This document shows positions 53,177-61,225 of a stretch of DNA of 64,000 nt, piece by piece; within the stretch, counting starts at the first letter, position 1; every line of letters starts with the position of its first letter. The DNA lies in the NCBI GenBank assembly GCA_937996755.1, contig CALKUS010000175.1, positions 1-64,000 on the forward strand. Direction: 5' to 3'. The position numbers and the translations under genes are program-made. Source of the stretch: an uncultured Pseudomonadota bacterium. GTDB lineage: Bacteria; Pseudomonadota; Gammaproteobacteria; Xanthomonadales; Ahniellaceae. The notes beneath the pieces were generated by a model. That model saw nothing but the letters and a program-made list of their open reading frames with translations. It was not told the DNA's origin and made no database searches.

Positions 53177-53887
53177 TCAGCGCGCCGACGATTCGTCGGC
53201 GTCCCGCGCGGCATCGTGGTCGCCGCCGAGGTGCAGTCCGGCCGCGATCCCGAGGCCGCCGGCACCGGCGGCACCCGCACCGCCGCCACCGCCACCACCA
53301 CGTCCGACCCCGCGCTCGCCACGGTCGCCGCCGTCGCGGGCGCCTTCGCCACGACCCTTGCCGCCGCCACCGCCGCCCTGCCGCGTCGGGCCCTGGTGCG
53401 GGATCTCGAGATCGGTCGGCACGGGCTCGAGGTCGAGCACGTCGCGGATGAAGGCGCGCAGCGACACCACGAGCTCGGTCGTGCGCACCTTGCGCCCGGC
53501 CGCGAGGTCCGACGCCGCGCGCGCGGCGAGCCGCACCTGCTCGTCGGTGCCGAGCAGCAGGATATCGGAGAGCGCCGCCTCGACCGCGTCGCGGATGCGC
53601 CGCGCACGATCGGACCCCTCGCCCGTCGCGTCGCCGCCGCGGCGGCGAAGCTCGCGCTTGTGCGCCGGATCCACCTCGATGTCGCCCGTGAATGAGCCGC
53701 CTAGCGTGCGGTACGCGGCGATCAGCGTGCGCAGCCGCTCGTTGATCTGGCGGTTCTCGCGCTCGCGTCGTTGCTGCACCAGCTGCATCGTGAGCAGGCG
53801 GATGCCGACGCCGATCAATGTGACGAGCGCGAGGCCGACAATGGTGGTCAGCGCCGCTTCCCAGGAATCGAAATTGAAACCGCGCAT
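53177..53887 (-). CDS. Membrane-anchored protein with Gly-rich C-terminus
   Basis: The 236-residue protein has one N-terminal membrane helix (ALTTIVGLALVTLIGVGIRL), a charged helical region (QQRRERENRQINERLRTLI) and a soluble middle (RIRDAVEAALSDILLLGTDE, VRLAARAASDLAAGRKVRTT). It ends in ~60 residues dominated by Gly, Arg and Lys. A GGAGG ribosome-binding site precedes the ATG at 53887. I do not recognise the family. The Gly/Arg tail is likely disordered and could bind nucleic acid or polymers. Confidence 0.72.
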   Translation of the reverse strand: MRGFNFDSWEAALTTIVGLALVTLIGVGIRLLTMQLVQQRRERENRQINERLRTLIAAYRTLGGSFTGDIEVDPAHKRELRRRGGDATGEGSDRARRIRDAVEAALSDILLLGTDEQVRLAARAASDLAAGRKVRTTELVVSLRAFIRDVLDLEPVPTDLEIPHQGPTRQGGGGGGKGRGEGARDGGDRGERGVGRGGGGGGGAGAAGAGGLGIAAGLHLGGDHDAARDADESSAR

Positions 53888-53981
53888 GCCGGCCACCTCC
53901 TCGCCTCGCGCAGTGTGACGCGTCCCGCGCGCCGCGATGTAGCGAGATGCAACCCGGGCCCCGCCGGCGACGACCGGTTGC

Positions 53982-54791
53982 ATGCCGTTCCTGCGTAGGA
54001 TGGAGATCCGGCAGTTCGTGGGGCACCCGATGGGCGGCGCGCGTTCCTGTCTGCGGCCATTGCTGGACGTGCTGCCCACCCTGGTGGTGATCGGCATGCT
54101 CGCCGTCGTGGGCGTGCAGGCGGCGCTCGGCGGCTGGTCGGGTTTCGACCGCCGGCTCGCGGCGTTCGCGCTGATCGGCACGCTGATGGAAATCGGCGGC
54201 TGCCTCGTGGACCTGATGGGAACCGCCGCGCTGGAAACGCGCGCGCTCGGTTGGCGGCTCGCGGGCTTCTTGATGAGCCTCGCCGTGATGTGGTTCCTCG
54301 CGCTCCCCGCGCTGGTCCTCGCCCACCTCGTCGGTGCGTCGCCGTTCCTGCTCGCCGTGGGTTTCGTCGTGCCGCGCTTCCTTGCCGTCGTCTGGATGCC
54401 GCCGCGCGACGAGCTGGAGCGGCTGCGCGTGCTCGCCTACGCGAACGACCGCGCATTCTCGCTGCGCCTCGGCGTGCTGCTCGGCATGCCGGCGTGGTCG
54501 ACGTGCATCGCGATCGTGGCCATCCAGCGCGGCTTCGGCGGCGAGGTATCGGGCTGGGTGGTCGCAGCGGCGTGCGCCGGGATCGCCGCGTGGCTCGCGC
54601 TCGCGGTCGCCGCGAGCTGGAACGCGTGGTCGCCCGCGTTCGGCCGCTTTCCGCAGCGCCTGCTGAACCGCGAGCCGTGGTTCGGCTTGCTCGACCGATT
54701 CGCCAGCGCCGAGCTCCGGAAGGCGCGTGCCCTCGAGCGCGATGCCGAGCTCGAACGCGCCCGCGCGTGGCAGGCGCGCGTCGCCGGCTAG
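53982..54791 (+). CDS. Multi-span membrane protein of unknown function
   Basis: The 269-residue protein has about five membrane helices (for example LLDVLPTLVVIGMLAVVGVQ, AGFLMSLAVMWFLALPALVL, VAAACAGIAAWLALAVAASW) and a charged C-terminus (ERDAELERARAWQARVAG). No family is recognised. An ATG six codons further in (MEIRQF) is an equally possible start. Its stop TAG shares four bases (CTAG) with the stop of the convergent EF-hand gene. Confidence 0.7.
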   Translation: MPFLRRMEIRQFVGHPMGGARSCLRPLLDVLPTLVVIGMLAVVGVQAALGGWSGFDRRLAAFALIGTLMEIGGCLVDLMGTAALETRALGWRLAGFLMSLAVMWFLALPALVLAHLVGASPFLLAVGFVVPRFLAVVWMPPRDELERLRVLAYANDRAFSLRLGVLLGMPAWSTCIAIVAIQRGFGGEVSGWVVAAACAGIAAWLALAVAASWNAWSPAFGRFPQRLLNREPWFGLLDRFASAELRKARALERDAELERARAWQARVAG

Positions 54792-55261
54792 CGCTTCGTG
54801 CGCGTGACGCGCTTGCGCGGTGTCCGTCGCATGAGCTTCGCGCGGCCCGCCTCGAGCTCCTCGCGAGTGAGCGAGCCGTCCACGTTCGCGTCCATGCGAG
54901 CAAACATCTTCCGCGCGCCGCGCCGGTGCTCGCCGCGCGTGAGCGCGCCGTCGCCGTTCTCGTCGATCGCCGCGATCTTCCGCTTGGCGCTCATCGCGCC
55001 GCGTTTCGGTTTGCGGCCCGTCACCTTCACCTGCGCCGCGTCCATCTCCGCCGCCGTGACCTTGCCGTCGGCGTTCGCGTCCATCGAGTCGAACATCCGC
55101 CGTGTCGCGGCGTCGTGCTCGGCGCGCGACACGCGGTCGTTGTGGTCGGTGTCCATGCCGTCGAACCGTGCGTCGGCGACCTTCGCCGCCATCGACTTCG
55201 CCACCAGGTAGACGCCGGCGGCCAGCGCGGCGGCGCCGACCAGGACTCGGGAAAGGGACAT
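54788..55261 (-). CDS. Four-EF-hand calcium-binding protein
   Basis: The 157-residue protein has an N-terminal signal or anchor (RVLVGAAALAAGVYLVAKSM) and four EF-hand loops with the complete 12-residue pattern ending in Glu: DTDHNDRVSRAE, DANADGKVTAAE, DENGDGALTRGE and DANVDGSLTREE. A basic tail (RRTPRKRVTRTKR) follows. All loops retain Asp or Asn at positions 1, 3 and 5 and Glu at 12, so calcium binding is likely. It probably acts in the periplasm or at the membrane. Such exported EF-hand proteins are common in Lysobacterales. Confidence 0.85.
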   Translation of the reverse strand: MSLSRVLVGAAALAAGVYLVAKSMAAKVADARFDGMDTDHNDRVSRAEHDAATRRMFDSMDANADGKVTAAEMDAAQVKVTGRKPKRGAMSAKRKIAAIDENGDGALTRGEHRRGARKMFARMDANVDGSLTREELEAGRAKLMRRTPRKRVTRTKR

Positions 55262-55359
55262 GGTTGCATCTCCGCGGGATCGAGCCGCGATTGTGGGGCG
55301 TCGCGCCGCGGCGGCGGGCAAGCTGCGACCTGAGTTGACGTCCGGGCGGCGCGGGTGCC

Positions 55360-55665
55360 TCAGCGCCGCCGGCGTGCGCCCGCGCGGCGGATCTCGCCCG
55401 CATTCCGCAGCACGCGGCGCGCGAACGGCGCGAGCGCGGCGCCCGCGACGTCGTGCACACCGGGCCGCAGCGCGGCCTGCGCGAACGACGCCGCGGCCTC
55501 GGCGCCGGCGAACCATTTCTCCCACGCGACGGCCTGCCAGCCGAACCACGCGCGCACCGGATCGCTGGACGTGAGCTCGTTGGCGAGGCGATGCGCGGCG
55601 ACGAAGGGCGCCTGCAGCGCGATCGCCTGCAGGTGGTCGGCGGGGCTGCGTCGGGAGGATTTCAT
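55360..55665 (-). CDS. Small protein, possibly phasin-like
   Basis: The 101-residue product is a helical, Ala-rich protein (APFVAAHRLANELTSSDPVR, WFGWQAVAWEKWFAGAEAAA) with a basic end. The pattern resembles short phasin-like or granule-associated proteins, but similarity is only general. GGGAGGA precedes the ATG at 55665. It lies 52 bases downstream of the PLP-enzyme gene on the same strand. Confidence 0.6.
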   Translation of the reverse strand: MKSSRRSPADHLQAIALQAPFVAAHRLANELTSSDPVRAWFGWQAVAWEKWFAGAEAAASFAQAALRPGVHDVAGAALAPFARRVLRNAGEIRRAGARRRR

Positions 55666-55717
55666 GCCGCGAGGGTACGCGATCGAGCGCGAGCCGCGCG
55701 TGACGAGCGGTGACGCG

Positions 55718-56851
55718 TCACCAGCCGGCGATGCGCGGCCAGCAGGCGGCGATCTCGCGCGGTCCGCCGCCGAGCACCTGGTAGGCCGCGTGCTGCGCTG
55801 CCGTCGCGCAGGCATGGTTCGGCAGTATCCGCACCAGCGTGCCGACCGGCAGCTCGGGCAGCGCCGCGCTCGAGCCCGCGCGCACGGCGACGATCCCGTG
55901 CTCCTGGTTCGCCGACTGCACGACGAGGTCGCCGTAGGGATTGCCATCGACGTCGCAGACCAGCCCGTAGCCCTGGTCGACGGACTGGCTCGCCGTGCCG
56001 CGGTCGCGCGACAGCGCCATCCACCCGGCATCGACGAGGATCCAGCCCTTCGCGCGCTGGTGGCCGATCACGCTCGCGAGCACCGAGATCGCGATGTCGT
56101 CGACGGCGCACACGCCGAGGCCCGCCATCACGAGGTCCATGAACACGTACACGCCGACGCGCGCCTCGCTGACGCCGGCGAGGTCGCGCGCGAACGTCGC
56201 GGTCGGCGTCGAGCCGACGCTCACGACGGGGCAGGGCAGGCCGGCCGCACGCAGCGCGTTCGCGCACGCGACCACGCCGGCCCGCTCGCCTTCGGCGGCC
56301 GTGGCGATCGCATCGGCGCCGGCGGTGTCGTACGAGCCGCCCGCATGCGTCATCACGCCGCGCAGCTCCGCGCCGCCGTCGTGGAGGATGCGGCCGATCG
56401 CCACCAGCCGTGCATCGCCGGGCGCGACGCCCGCGCGATGGTCGTCCGCGTCGATCTCGATCAGCACCGGGATGCGCTCGCCGTGCGCGCGGCACGCGTC
56501 GGCCACGGCGCGCGCCTGTTCCTCGCTGTCGAGGATGATCGAGAGGTCGATGCCGCGCCGGCGCAGCTCGACCACGCGCGCGAGCTTGCCCGGCGCGATG
56601 CCGACGGCGTACAGGATGTCGCGCACGCCCGCGTCCGCGAACGCTTCCGCCTCGGCGAGCGTCGACACCGTCGCGCGGCCCGCGGCCGAGCGCATCATGC
56701 GCCGCGCGATCTCGGCGTTCTTCGCGGTCTTCAGGTGCGGCCGCGCCGCGACGCCGAGCACGGCCAGCTTCGCGTCCATCCGCGCGATGTTGCGGTCCAT
56801 GCGGACCGGATCGAGCACGAGGCAGGGCGTCGCGAGTTCGTCCAGGCGCAT
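55718..56851 (-). CDS. D-threonine aldolase/D-serine dehydratase-like PLP enzyme
   Basis: The 377-residue protein has an alanine-racemase-like N-terminal barrel with the PLP Lys in RPHLKTAKNAEIARRMM, a phosphate-binding region (GSTPTATFARDL) and a C-terminal domain ending LRILPNHACATAAQH or similar, in which His and Cys bind zinc in D-serine dehydratase. Enzymes of this type cleave D-threonine to glycine and acetaldehyde or deaminate D-serine. Which reaction is used here cannot be told. The ATG at 56851 gives the family start (MRLDELATPCLVLD). Confidence 0.9.
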   Translation of the reverse strand: MRLDELATPCLVLDPVRMDRNIARMDAKLAVLGVAARPHLKTAKNAEIARRMMRSAAGRATVSTLAEAEAFADAGVRDILYAVGIAPGKLARVVELRRRGIDLSIILDSEEQARAVADACRAHGERIPVLIEIDADDHRAGVAPGDARLVAIGRILHDGGAELRGVMTHAGGSYDTAGADAIATAAEGERAGVVACANALRAAGLPCPVVSVGSTPTATFARDLAGVSEARVGVYVFMDLVMAGLGVCAVDDIAISVLASVIGHQRAKGWILVDAGWMALSRDRGTASQSVDQGYGLVCDVDGNPYGDLVVQSANQEHGIVAVRAGSSAALPELPVGTLVRILPNHACATAAQHAAYQVLGGGPREIAACWPRIAGW

Positions 56852-56891
56852 GCGGTGAGTGTATGGGCCGCCAGCGCGCCGCGTCATCCGG

Positions 56892-58499
56892 TCAGCACGC
56901 CGTATCGGTGACCCGGTCCCAGCACTTGCTCACGGTGGGCGTCTGCACGCGGATCGCGCGCGGTTCCAGGCCGAGCTGCACGATGATGGAGTCGATCGAG
57001 CCGGACTGGAGCTGGAAGAGCAGCGACCACGCACTCGGCCACGTGATGCGATCGAGCCAGTCGTTGCTGTCCTGCGCGCCTGCCGCGTATCGCGACAGCG
57101 TCACGTTCGTCATCGGGCTGCCGACGGAGGCCGCGAACGCACATTGAACCGTCGTGTGCGCATCGAGCGCAGTGCCGCCGGCGGCGTCGAGAACGATGCT
57201 GGCGAGGCCGTAGTTCGTGGCGCCGACGGTCGAACCGCTGATCGTGCGGAATTGCAGCAGTGGGCTCGTCGCGACGACGCGGCGGCCAGTGAAGCCAGGC
57301 GGCGGATCGCCCTGCGCGAGCGTCGACAGGTACGAACCGCAGCCGCCGCTGCCGCTGACCTGGTTCAGCGCCACGTCGTAGCTGACCACGCCGTTGACGG
57401 TGATCTTCCGGTACGCGAGGAACAGTTGCACGCGCGGCGCGTAGCCAGGATCCGCCGACGGTTCGTACTGGACGCTGGCGATCCGGACGTCGTCGAACTG
57501 GAACAGCGCGGCCGACGTGGTCCCCGCCGCGACGAGCTCGATCCTGGCGCGCTGGAAAGACGTGGTAACGCCACGCGCGAGGTTGTCGAACAGCAGCGGC
57601 AGGAAACCGTCCGCGGCGATCGTCACCTGCAGCTCCTGTGCCTGGGGGGAGCCCGCGTTTCCGCCGATGCTCGCCAGGTTGCGGCTCAGGCCGATCGACA
57701 TCGAGCGCAGCGAAAACGTCGTCGGCGCGCCCGTGAGCCCGGTGGGCTCGAGCGTCATCGTGCCGATGGGCGTGTCCACCACGGGCGGCGGCTCGGTGCT
57801 TCCGGGCGGGCCGATCAGCGAGACGCCGGCGCCCCAGCCCGCGGCGGTCTTCGGTCCGTACAGGCGCGTCGCTTCGGTATCGAGGTAGAACTCGCCGACG
57901 CGGCCGAGCGCCGCCGCTGGCGCGCCGGCCCCGTTCAACACGGCAAGGCCGTCGACCGGCGCGTCGACGCACTGCCACGCACCGCCGGCGCCCTTCGCCG
58001 GCAACTGGCCGGCGCCGCACGCGAGCGTCGCGAGCGTATCGGCGTCGGCGCCGTCCGCGAGCGTCGGCGGCACGCCGGTGACGCCGGACCGCGGCACCGT
58101 CAGCGCGGACTCGCCGAATTGCGACCAGAGCGCGAGCGGCACCGATCCCACGCGTTGGCGGGGCGCGAGTGTCTCGAATACGGGCGAGCCCGCGAGCCGC
58201 ACGTCCAGCTCGAGCCAGGCCTCGGCGTCGAGCACGTCGAGCCCGAAGTCGAGGTCGACCGCGAACTGGCCGGCCACGACCGGGGTGGCCGGGAGCTCCA
58301 ACTGGCTGCCGATCGCATTGCCGCCGGTGGGTGCGTCGTAGAGACGCGCGCGGAGGTCATAGCTGCCGGTGGCGACTGGCGCTTCCGTGTCCGTCAGCGT
58401 GCCGACGTACGAGAACTTCGTGTCGGGCTGCTGCGCACGCACTGTCGCGAGCGACCCGGCGACGAGCAACGCAACGAGGAGTATCAGGCGCATGCGCAT
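56892..58499 (-). CDS. Exported protein with Hcp-like beta-barrel domain
   Basis: The 535-residue protein has a signal peptide (MRLILLVALLVAGSLATVRA), an N-terminal module common to exported tail-fibre-like proteins (SYVGTLTDTEAPVATGSYDL, FETLAPRQRVGSVPLALWS), then a segment much like the T6SS Hcp1 family (AQELQVTIAADGFLPLLFDN, FQRARIELVAAGTTSAALFQ, IASVQYEP, PRVQLFLAYRKITV). A second, more diverged part follows to residue ~535 with a Cys-rich end. Hcp proteins form secreted rings without a Sec signal, so the signal peptide is unusual. GAGGTG stands upstream of the ATG. It follows a GFE-tailed small protein by ten bases. Confidence 0.78.
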   Translation of the reverse strand: MRMRLILLVALLVAGSLATVRAQQPDTKFSYVGTLTDTEAPVATGSYDLRARLYDAPTGGNAIGSQLELPATPVVAGQFAVDLDFGLDVLDAEAWLELDVRLAGSPVFETLAPRQRVGSVPLALWSQFGESALTVPRSGVTGVPPTLADGADADTLATLACGAGQLPAKGAGGAWQCVDAPVDGLAVLNGAGAPAAALGRVGEFYLDTEATRLYGPKTAAGWGAGVSLIGPPGSTEPPPVVDTPIGTMTLEPTGLTGAPTTFSLRSMSIGLSRNLASIGGNAGSPQAQELQVTIAADGFLPLLFDNLARGVTTSFQRARIELVAAGTTSAALFQFDDVRIASVQYEPSADPGYAPRVQLFLAYRKITVNGVVSYDVALNQVSGSGGCGSYLSTLAQGDPPPGFTGRRVVATSPLLQFRTISGSTVGATNYGLASIVLDAAGGTALDAHTTVQCAFAASVGSPMTNVTLSRYAAGAQDSNDWLDRITWPSAWSLLFQLQSGSIDSIIVQLGLEPRAIRVQTPTVSKCWDRVTDTAC

Positions 58500-58509
58500 C
58501 CGGGGCACC

Positions 58510-58785
58510 TCATTCGAAGCCGTTGGCGAACAGCGGGTCGGCCGGCGGGATGGAAATCGATTGCAGGGGGAATGCGCTGACGACGAACCGTGCGCTCGTG
58601 CCTGGCGCCTGGTGGATCGAGCTGGAAACGCCCGTGACGCGAAAGCGCGAGCCGCTCGAAGCACCGGCGACGCCGGCCACGCGCCCGACGAATGCCGATG
58701 CCGGCGTCGCGACGGCGACGAGCAGCACGCAATGCGCGAGCACGCGTGTGAAGCGCCGGTGGCCGGCCGATCCGCTGCCTTGCAC
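58510..58785 (-). CDS. Small exported protein ending in the GFE tail
   Basis: The 91-residue product, read from GTG 58785 (GGGGG and GGAGGA upstream), has a basic start, a hydrophobic core (VLAHCVLLVAVATPASA) and only ~58 mature residues ending ISIPPADPLFANGFE. It is the shortest complete carrier of the tail. Its position ten bases upstream of the Hcp-like gene suggests an operon. An ATG at 58842 would extend it by 19 residues with poor signal-peptide character. Confidence 0.65.
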   Translation of the reverse strand: MQGSGSAGHRRFTRVLAHCVLLVAVATPASAFVGRVAGVAGASSGSRFRVTGVSSSIHQAPGTSARFVVSAFPLQSISIPPADPLFANGFE

Positions 58786-58893
58786 GAAAACCCCCTGTCC
58801 TCCGGCCGGGGCGCGGCGCGGAGGTCGCGTGCAATCTAGCATCGGCTGCTGCGAACTTCGCGTGGCGCCGCCGCGCGTCGGCCCGCCAGCGTC

Positions 58894-59364
58894 TCAGGTC
58901 GCGCCGACGGCGTGCCCGTTCTGCCGCCGGCCCAGCAGCGCGCCGAGCAGCGTGGTCGCGAAGACGGCAGCCGTGAAGACGATGTTGCGCAACGCGCCGT
59001 CGTTGCCGGCATCGGACAGCGCGCCCACGACGAGCGTGATCGCGCCGAGCACGGCGCCGAGTGCGAGCTCGCGCTGCCGCGCCGCTCGCGCGCAGCAGTA
59101 GCCGCCCGCGAACGCGGACGCGACGGAAACCAGCTGGATCGCAAGTCGCGTGGCGACCGCGAGCTGCAGGTGGTCGAAGCGCGCCTGCACGGGCGCGAGC
59201 AGCGTGGCGAGGTGCAGCAGGCTGCCGGCCACGCTCGCGCCCACGAATGCGACGAGGAAGCCGAGCAGCAGCGCGTCGAGCGGCGCGCCCGGCCGCGCGC
59301 TGGCGACGACCAGCGCGGCGCGCGGCGCGGCGTAGGGATCGTGCGTCGGTGCCTGCGTCGCCAT
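58894..59364 (-). CDS. Small membrane protein of unknown function
   Basis: The 156-residue protein has about four membrane helices (ALLLGFLVAFVGASVAGSLL, LAIQLVSVASAFAGGY, LGAVLGAITLVVGALS, IVFTAAVFATTLLGALLG). The N-terminus is soluble and proline-rich. No family is recognised. An ATG at 59397, nine bases beyond the stop of the previous gene, would add 11 residues. It probably forms a unit with the gene at 59406. Confidence 0.72.
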   Translation of the reverse strand: MATQAPTHDPYAAPRAALVVASARPGAPLDALLLGFLVAFVGASVAGSLLHLATLLAPVQARFDHLQLAVATRLAIQLVSVASAFAGGYCCARAARQRELALGAVLGAITLVVGALSDAGNDGALRNIVFTAAVFATTLLGALLGRRQNGHAVGAT

Positions 59365-59405
59365 GCGCCGCCTGTTGCGTAGCAACGCCGCGAGCATGGC
59401 CCGCT

Positions 59406-59849
59406 TCAGCCCGCCAGCCACTCGCGCGCGGCCGCCTCGCTGAGGAACGCGCGGCCGTCGATGCCACGCAGCCGGGTCCAGACTTCGGCGACGCTCGCAC
59501 GTCGTTCGGGCGACGGTTCCAGCACGACCCACGCGAGCTTCGCGTGGCCCCAGTGCCGGCTGATCACGTCGTCGACCAGCGTCTGCACCTCGTGCAGTGC
59601 GGGCGTGCCGAACATGGCGTCGACGACGAGTACGCCGCGCACCGCCGGCTCGCGGCTGCACGCGGCGGCCGTCGACCACAGGCGCACCTGCGGCGCGAGC
59701 GCGCGAGGCTGCCGCGGCCCCGCGACGACGCAGGTGCCGTCGGTTTCGCGTGAGACGGTGACCGGATAGCCACCGCCCGGCGCGGGCGGCAACTCGACGA
59801 ACGAATCCTGCGGCAGGGCCATGGCGGCGCACTCGGGTGACGTGGCCAT
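59406..59849 (-). CDS. Soluble protein of unknown function
   Basis: The 147-residue product has a strand-helix pattern in its second half (AVRGVLVVDAMFGTPALHEV, HAKLAWVVLEPSPERRASVA, FLSEAAAREWLAG) reminiscent of STAS/SpoIIAA-like domains, but too weak for assignment. The first half is rich in Cys, Pro and Arg. Start at 59849, or 59822 as the alternative. It lies 89 bases downstream of the oxidoreductase gene on the same strand. Confidence 0.65.
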   Translation of the reverse strand: MATSPECAAMALPQDSFVELPPAPGGGYPVTVSRETDGTCVVAGPRQPRALAPQVRLWSTAAACSREPAVRGVLVVDAMFGTPALHEVQTLVDDVISRHWGHAKLAWVVLEPSPERRASVAEVWTRLRGIDGRAFLSEAAAREWLAG

Positions 59850-59938
59850 CGTGGCACCCGTGCGCCCGGCGCGGCACACGCCGATCGTCACGGGTCGTTG
59901 CGACCGATCGGACCGCGCAGCTACGGCAACGCCCGTCC

Positions 59939-61048
59939 TCACGGTATCGCGATGACCACCTTGCCGCGTGCGCGGCTGGTCTCGAGGTAGCGGATCGCGT
60001 CGGGCACCTCGGCGAGCGCATAGCGGCGATCGATCACGGGCGTCACCTTGCCCTCGGCCATCATCGTGGCGAGCAGCGCGAGGTCGCCGGGGTTCAGCTC
60101 GGACAGCATCATCCCGAACTCCTGGCGCACGAACGGCGACAGGAACATCGCCTTGATCGGGCTCGCGAGCGGCCCCAGCCACTTGCCGTCGGGGCCGCCG
60201 ATGATCACGAAGCGGCCGTCGTCGGCGAGCACCCGCCGGTACTCGAGGAGCCCGTGGCTGCCGACCATGTCGACGATCACGTCGTATTTCGTGCTGCCGA
60301 GCGTGAAATCCTCCCGCGTGTAGTCCACCACGTGGTCGGCGCCGAGCGAGCGCACGAGGTCGACGTTGCGCGTGCTGCAGACGCCGGTGACCTCCGCACC
60401 GAGCGTCTTCGCGATCTGTACCGCGAACGTGCCCACGCCGCCCGATGCGCCGTTCACGAGTACCTTGTCGCCCGGTTTCACGCGACCTTTGTCGCGCAAC
60501 GCCTGCAGCGCGGTGATCGCGGCGACCGGCACCGCAGCCGCCTGCTCGAACGTGAGGTTCGCCGGCTTCGCGACGACGTTGCGGTCCTCGCGCACGACGA
60601 CGTACTCGGCGAACGCGCCCGTGCGGCCACCGAACACCTCGTCGCCCGGCTTGAAGCGCGTGACATTGGCGCCGATGGCCTCGACCGTGCCGGCGAAATC
60701 CACGCCGAGCCGCGAGCTGACCGGCCGGCCGATTCCCGCGTCGAGCCGCATGATGTAGGGCGTGCCGTGCAGGTAGTGCCAATCCAGCGGGTTCGCCGCC
60801 GCCGCGCGCACGCGCACGAGTACCTCGCCGTCCGCGGGCACGGGCTTCGCGACGTCTTCCAGCGCCAGCACGTCGGCGGCGCCGTAGCAGCGCTGCACGA
60901 TCGCCTTCATGAGTGTCGTGCCGGTCGGCACGGGGGGCGGCGCGAGACACGCCGAATCCCAGCTCACCACGATCGCGGCGGGGATCGTCGCGGCCACCGC
61001 CAGGAGCGCGAGCGCGCGCAGGATCTTCGTGAATCGTCGGCGTGCCAT
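59939..61048 (-). CDS. Membrane-anchored MDR/quinone-oxidoreductase-like enzyme
   Basis: The 369-residue protein has an N-terminal hydrophobic anchor (ILRALALLAVAATIPAAIVV) followed by the zinc-independent medium-chain reductase fold: GVDFAGTVEAIGANVTRFKP, a typical NAD(P) loop VLVNGASGGVGTFAVQIAKT, and DVIVDMVGSHGLLEYRRVLA. The structural zinc Cys cluster is absent. Relatives reduce quinones or enones with NADPH. The N-terminal anchor is unusual for this group. The start ATG is at 61048; an internal Met (MKAIVQRCYG) gives the anchorless length. Confidence 0.88.
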   Translation of the reverse strand: MARRRFTKILRALALLAVAATIPAAIVVSWDSACLAPPPVPTGTTLMKAIVQRCYGAADVLALEDVAKPVPADGEVLVRVRAAAANPLDWHYLHGTPYIMRLDAGIGRPVSSRLGVDFAGTVEAIGANVTRFKPGDEVFGGRTGAFAEYVVVREDRNVVAKPANLTFEQAAAVPVAAITALQALRDKGRVKPGDKVLVNGASGGVGTFAVQIAKTLGAEVTGVCSTRNVDLVRSLGADHVVDYTREDFTLGSTKYDVIVDMVGSHGLLEYRRVLADDGRFVIIGGPDGKWLGPLASPIKAMFLSPFVRQEFGMMLSELNPGDLALLATMMAEGKVTPVIDRRYALAEVPDAIRYLETSRARGKVVIAIP

Positions 61049-61225
61049 GGGTGCGTTCCGTGCCTTGGGCTGGAGGCGAGCATGCGCGCGGCGCGCCGTG
61101 CGCGGAATGCGCGTGCGACGGACGACGGCAGCGCGCCGCCGGGCTGCGGCGGGCCGCGACGGGCGGCGTGGCGCGTTCCTGCCGCTCGCGTCGCATGGTC
61201 GGGTGGTCCCCCACGGAATCCGCCG

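Noticed and set aside
56892..58499. Type VI secretion gene cluster
   Set aside because: Only one Hcp-like domain behind a signal peptide; no VipA/B, VgrG, ClpV or TssJKL genes in the window.
59837..61225. Upstream extension of the gene at 61226
   Set aside because: The extension lies opposite the oxidoreductase gene and the signal peptide begins only at 61226.
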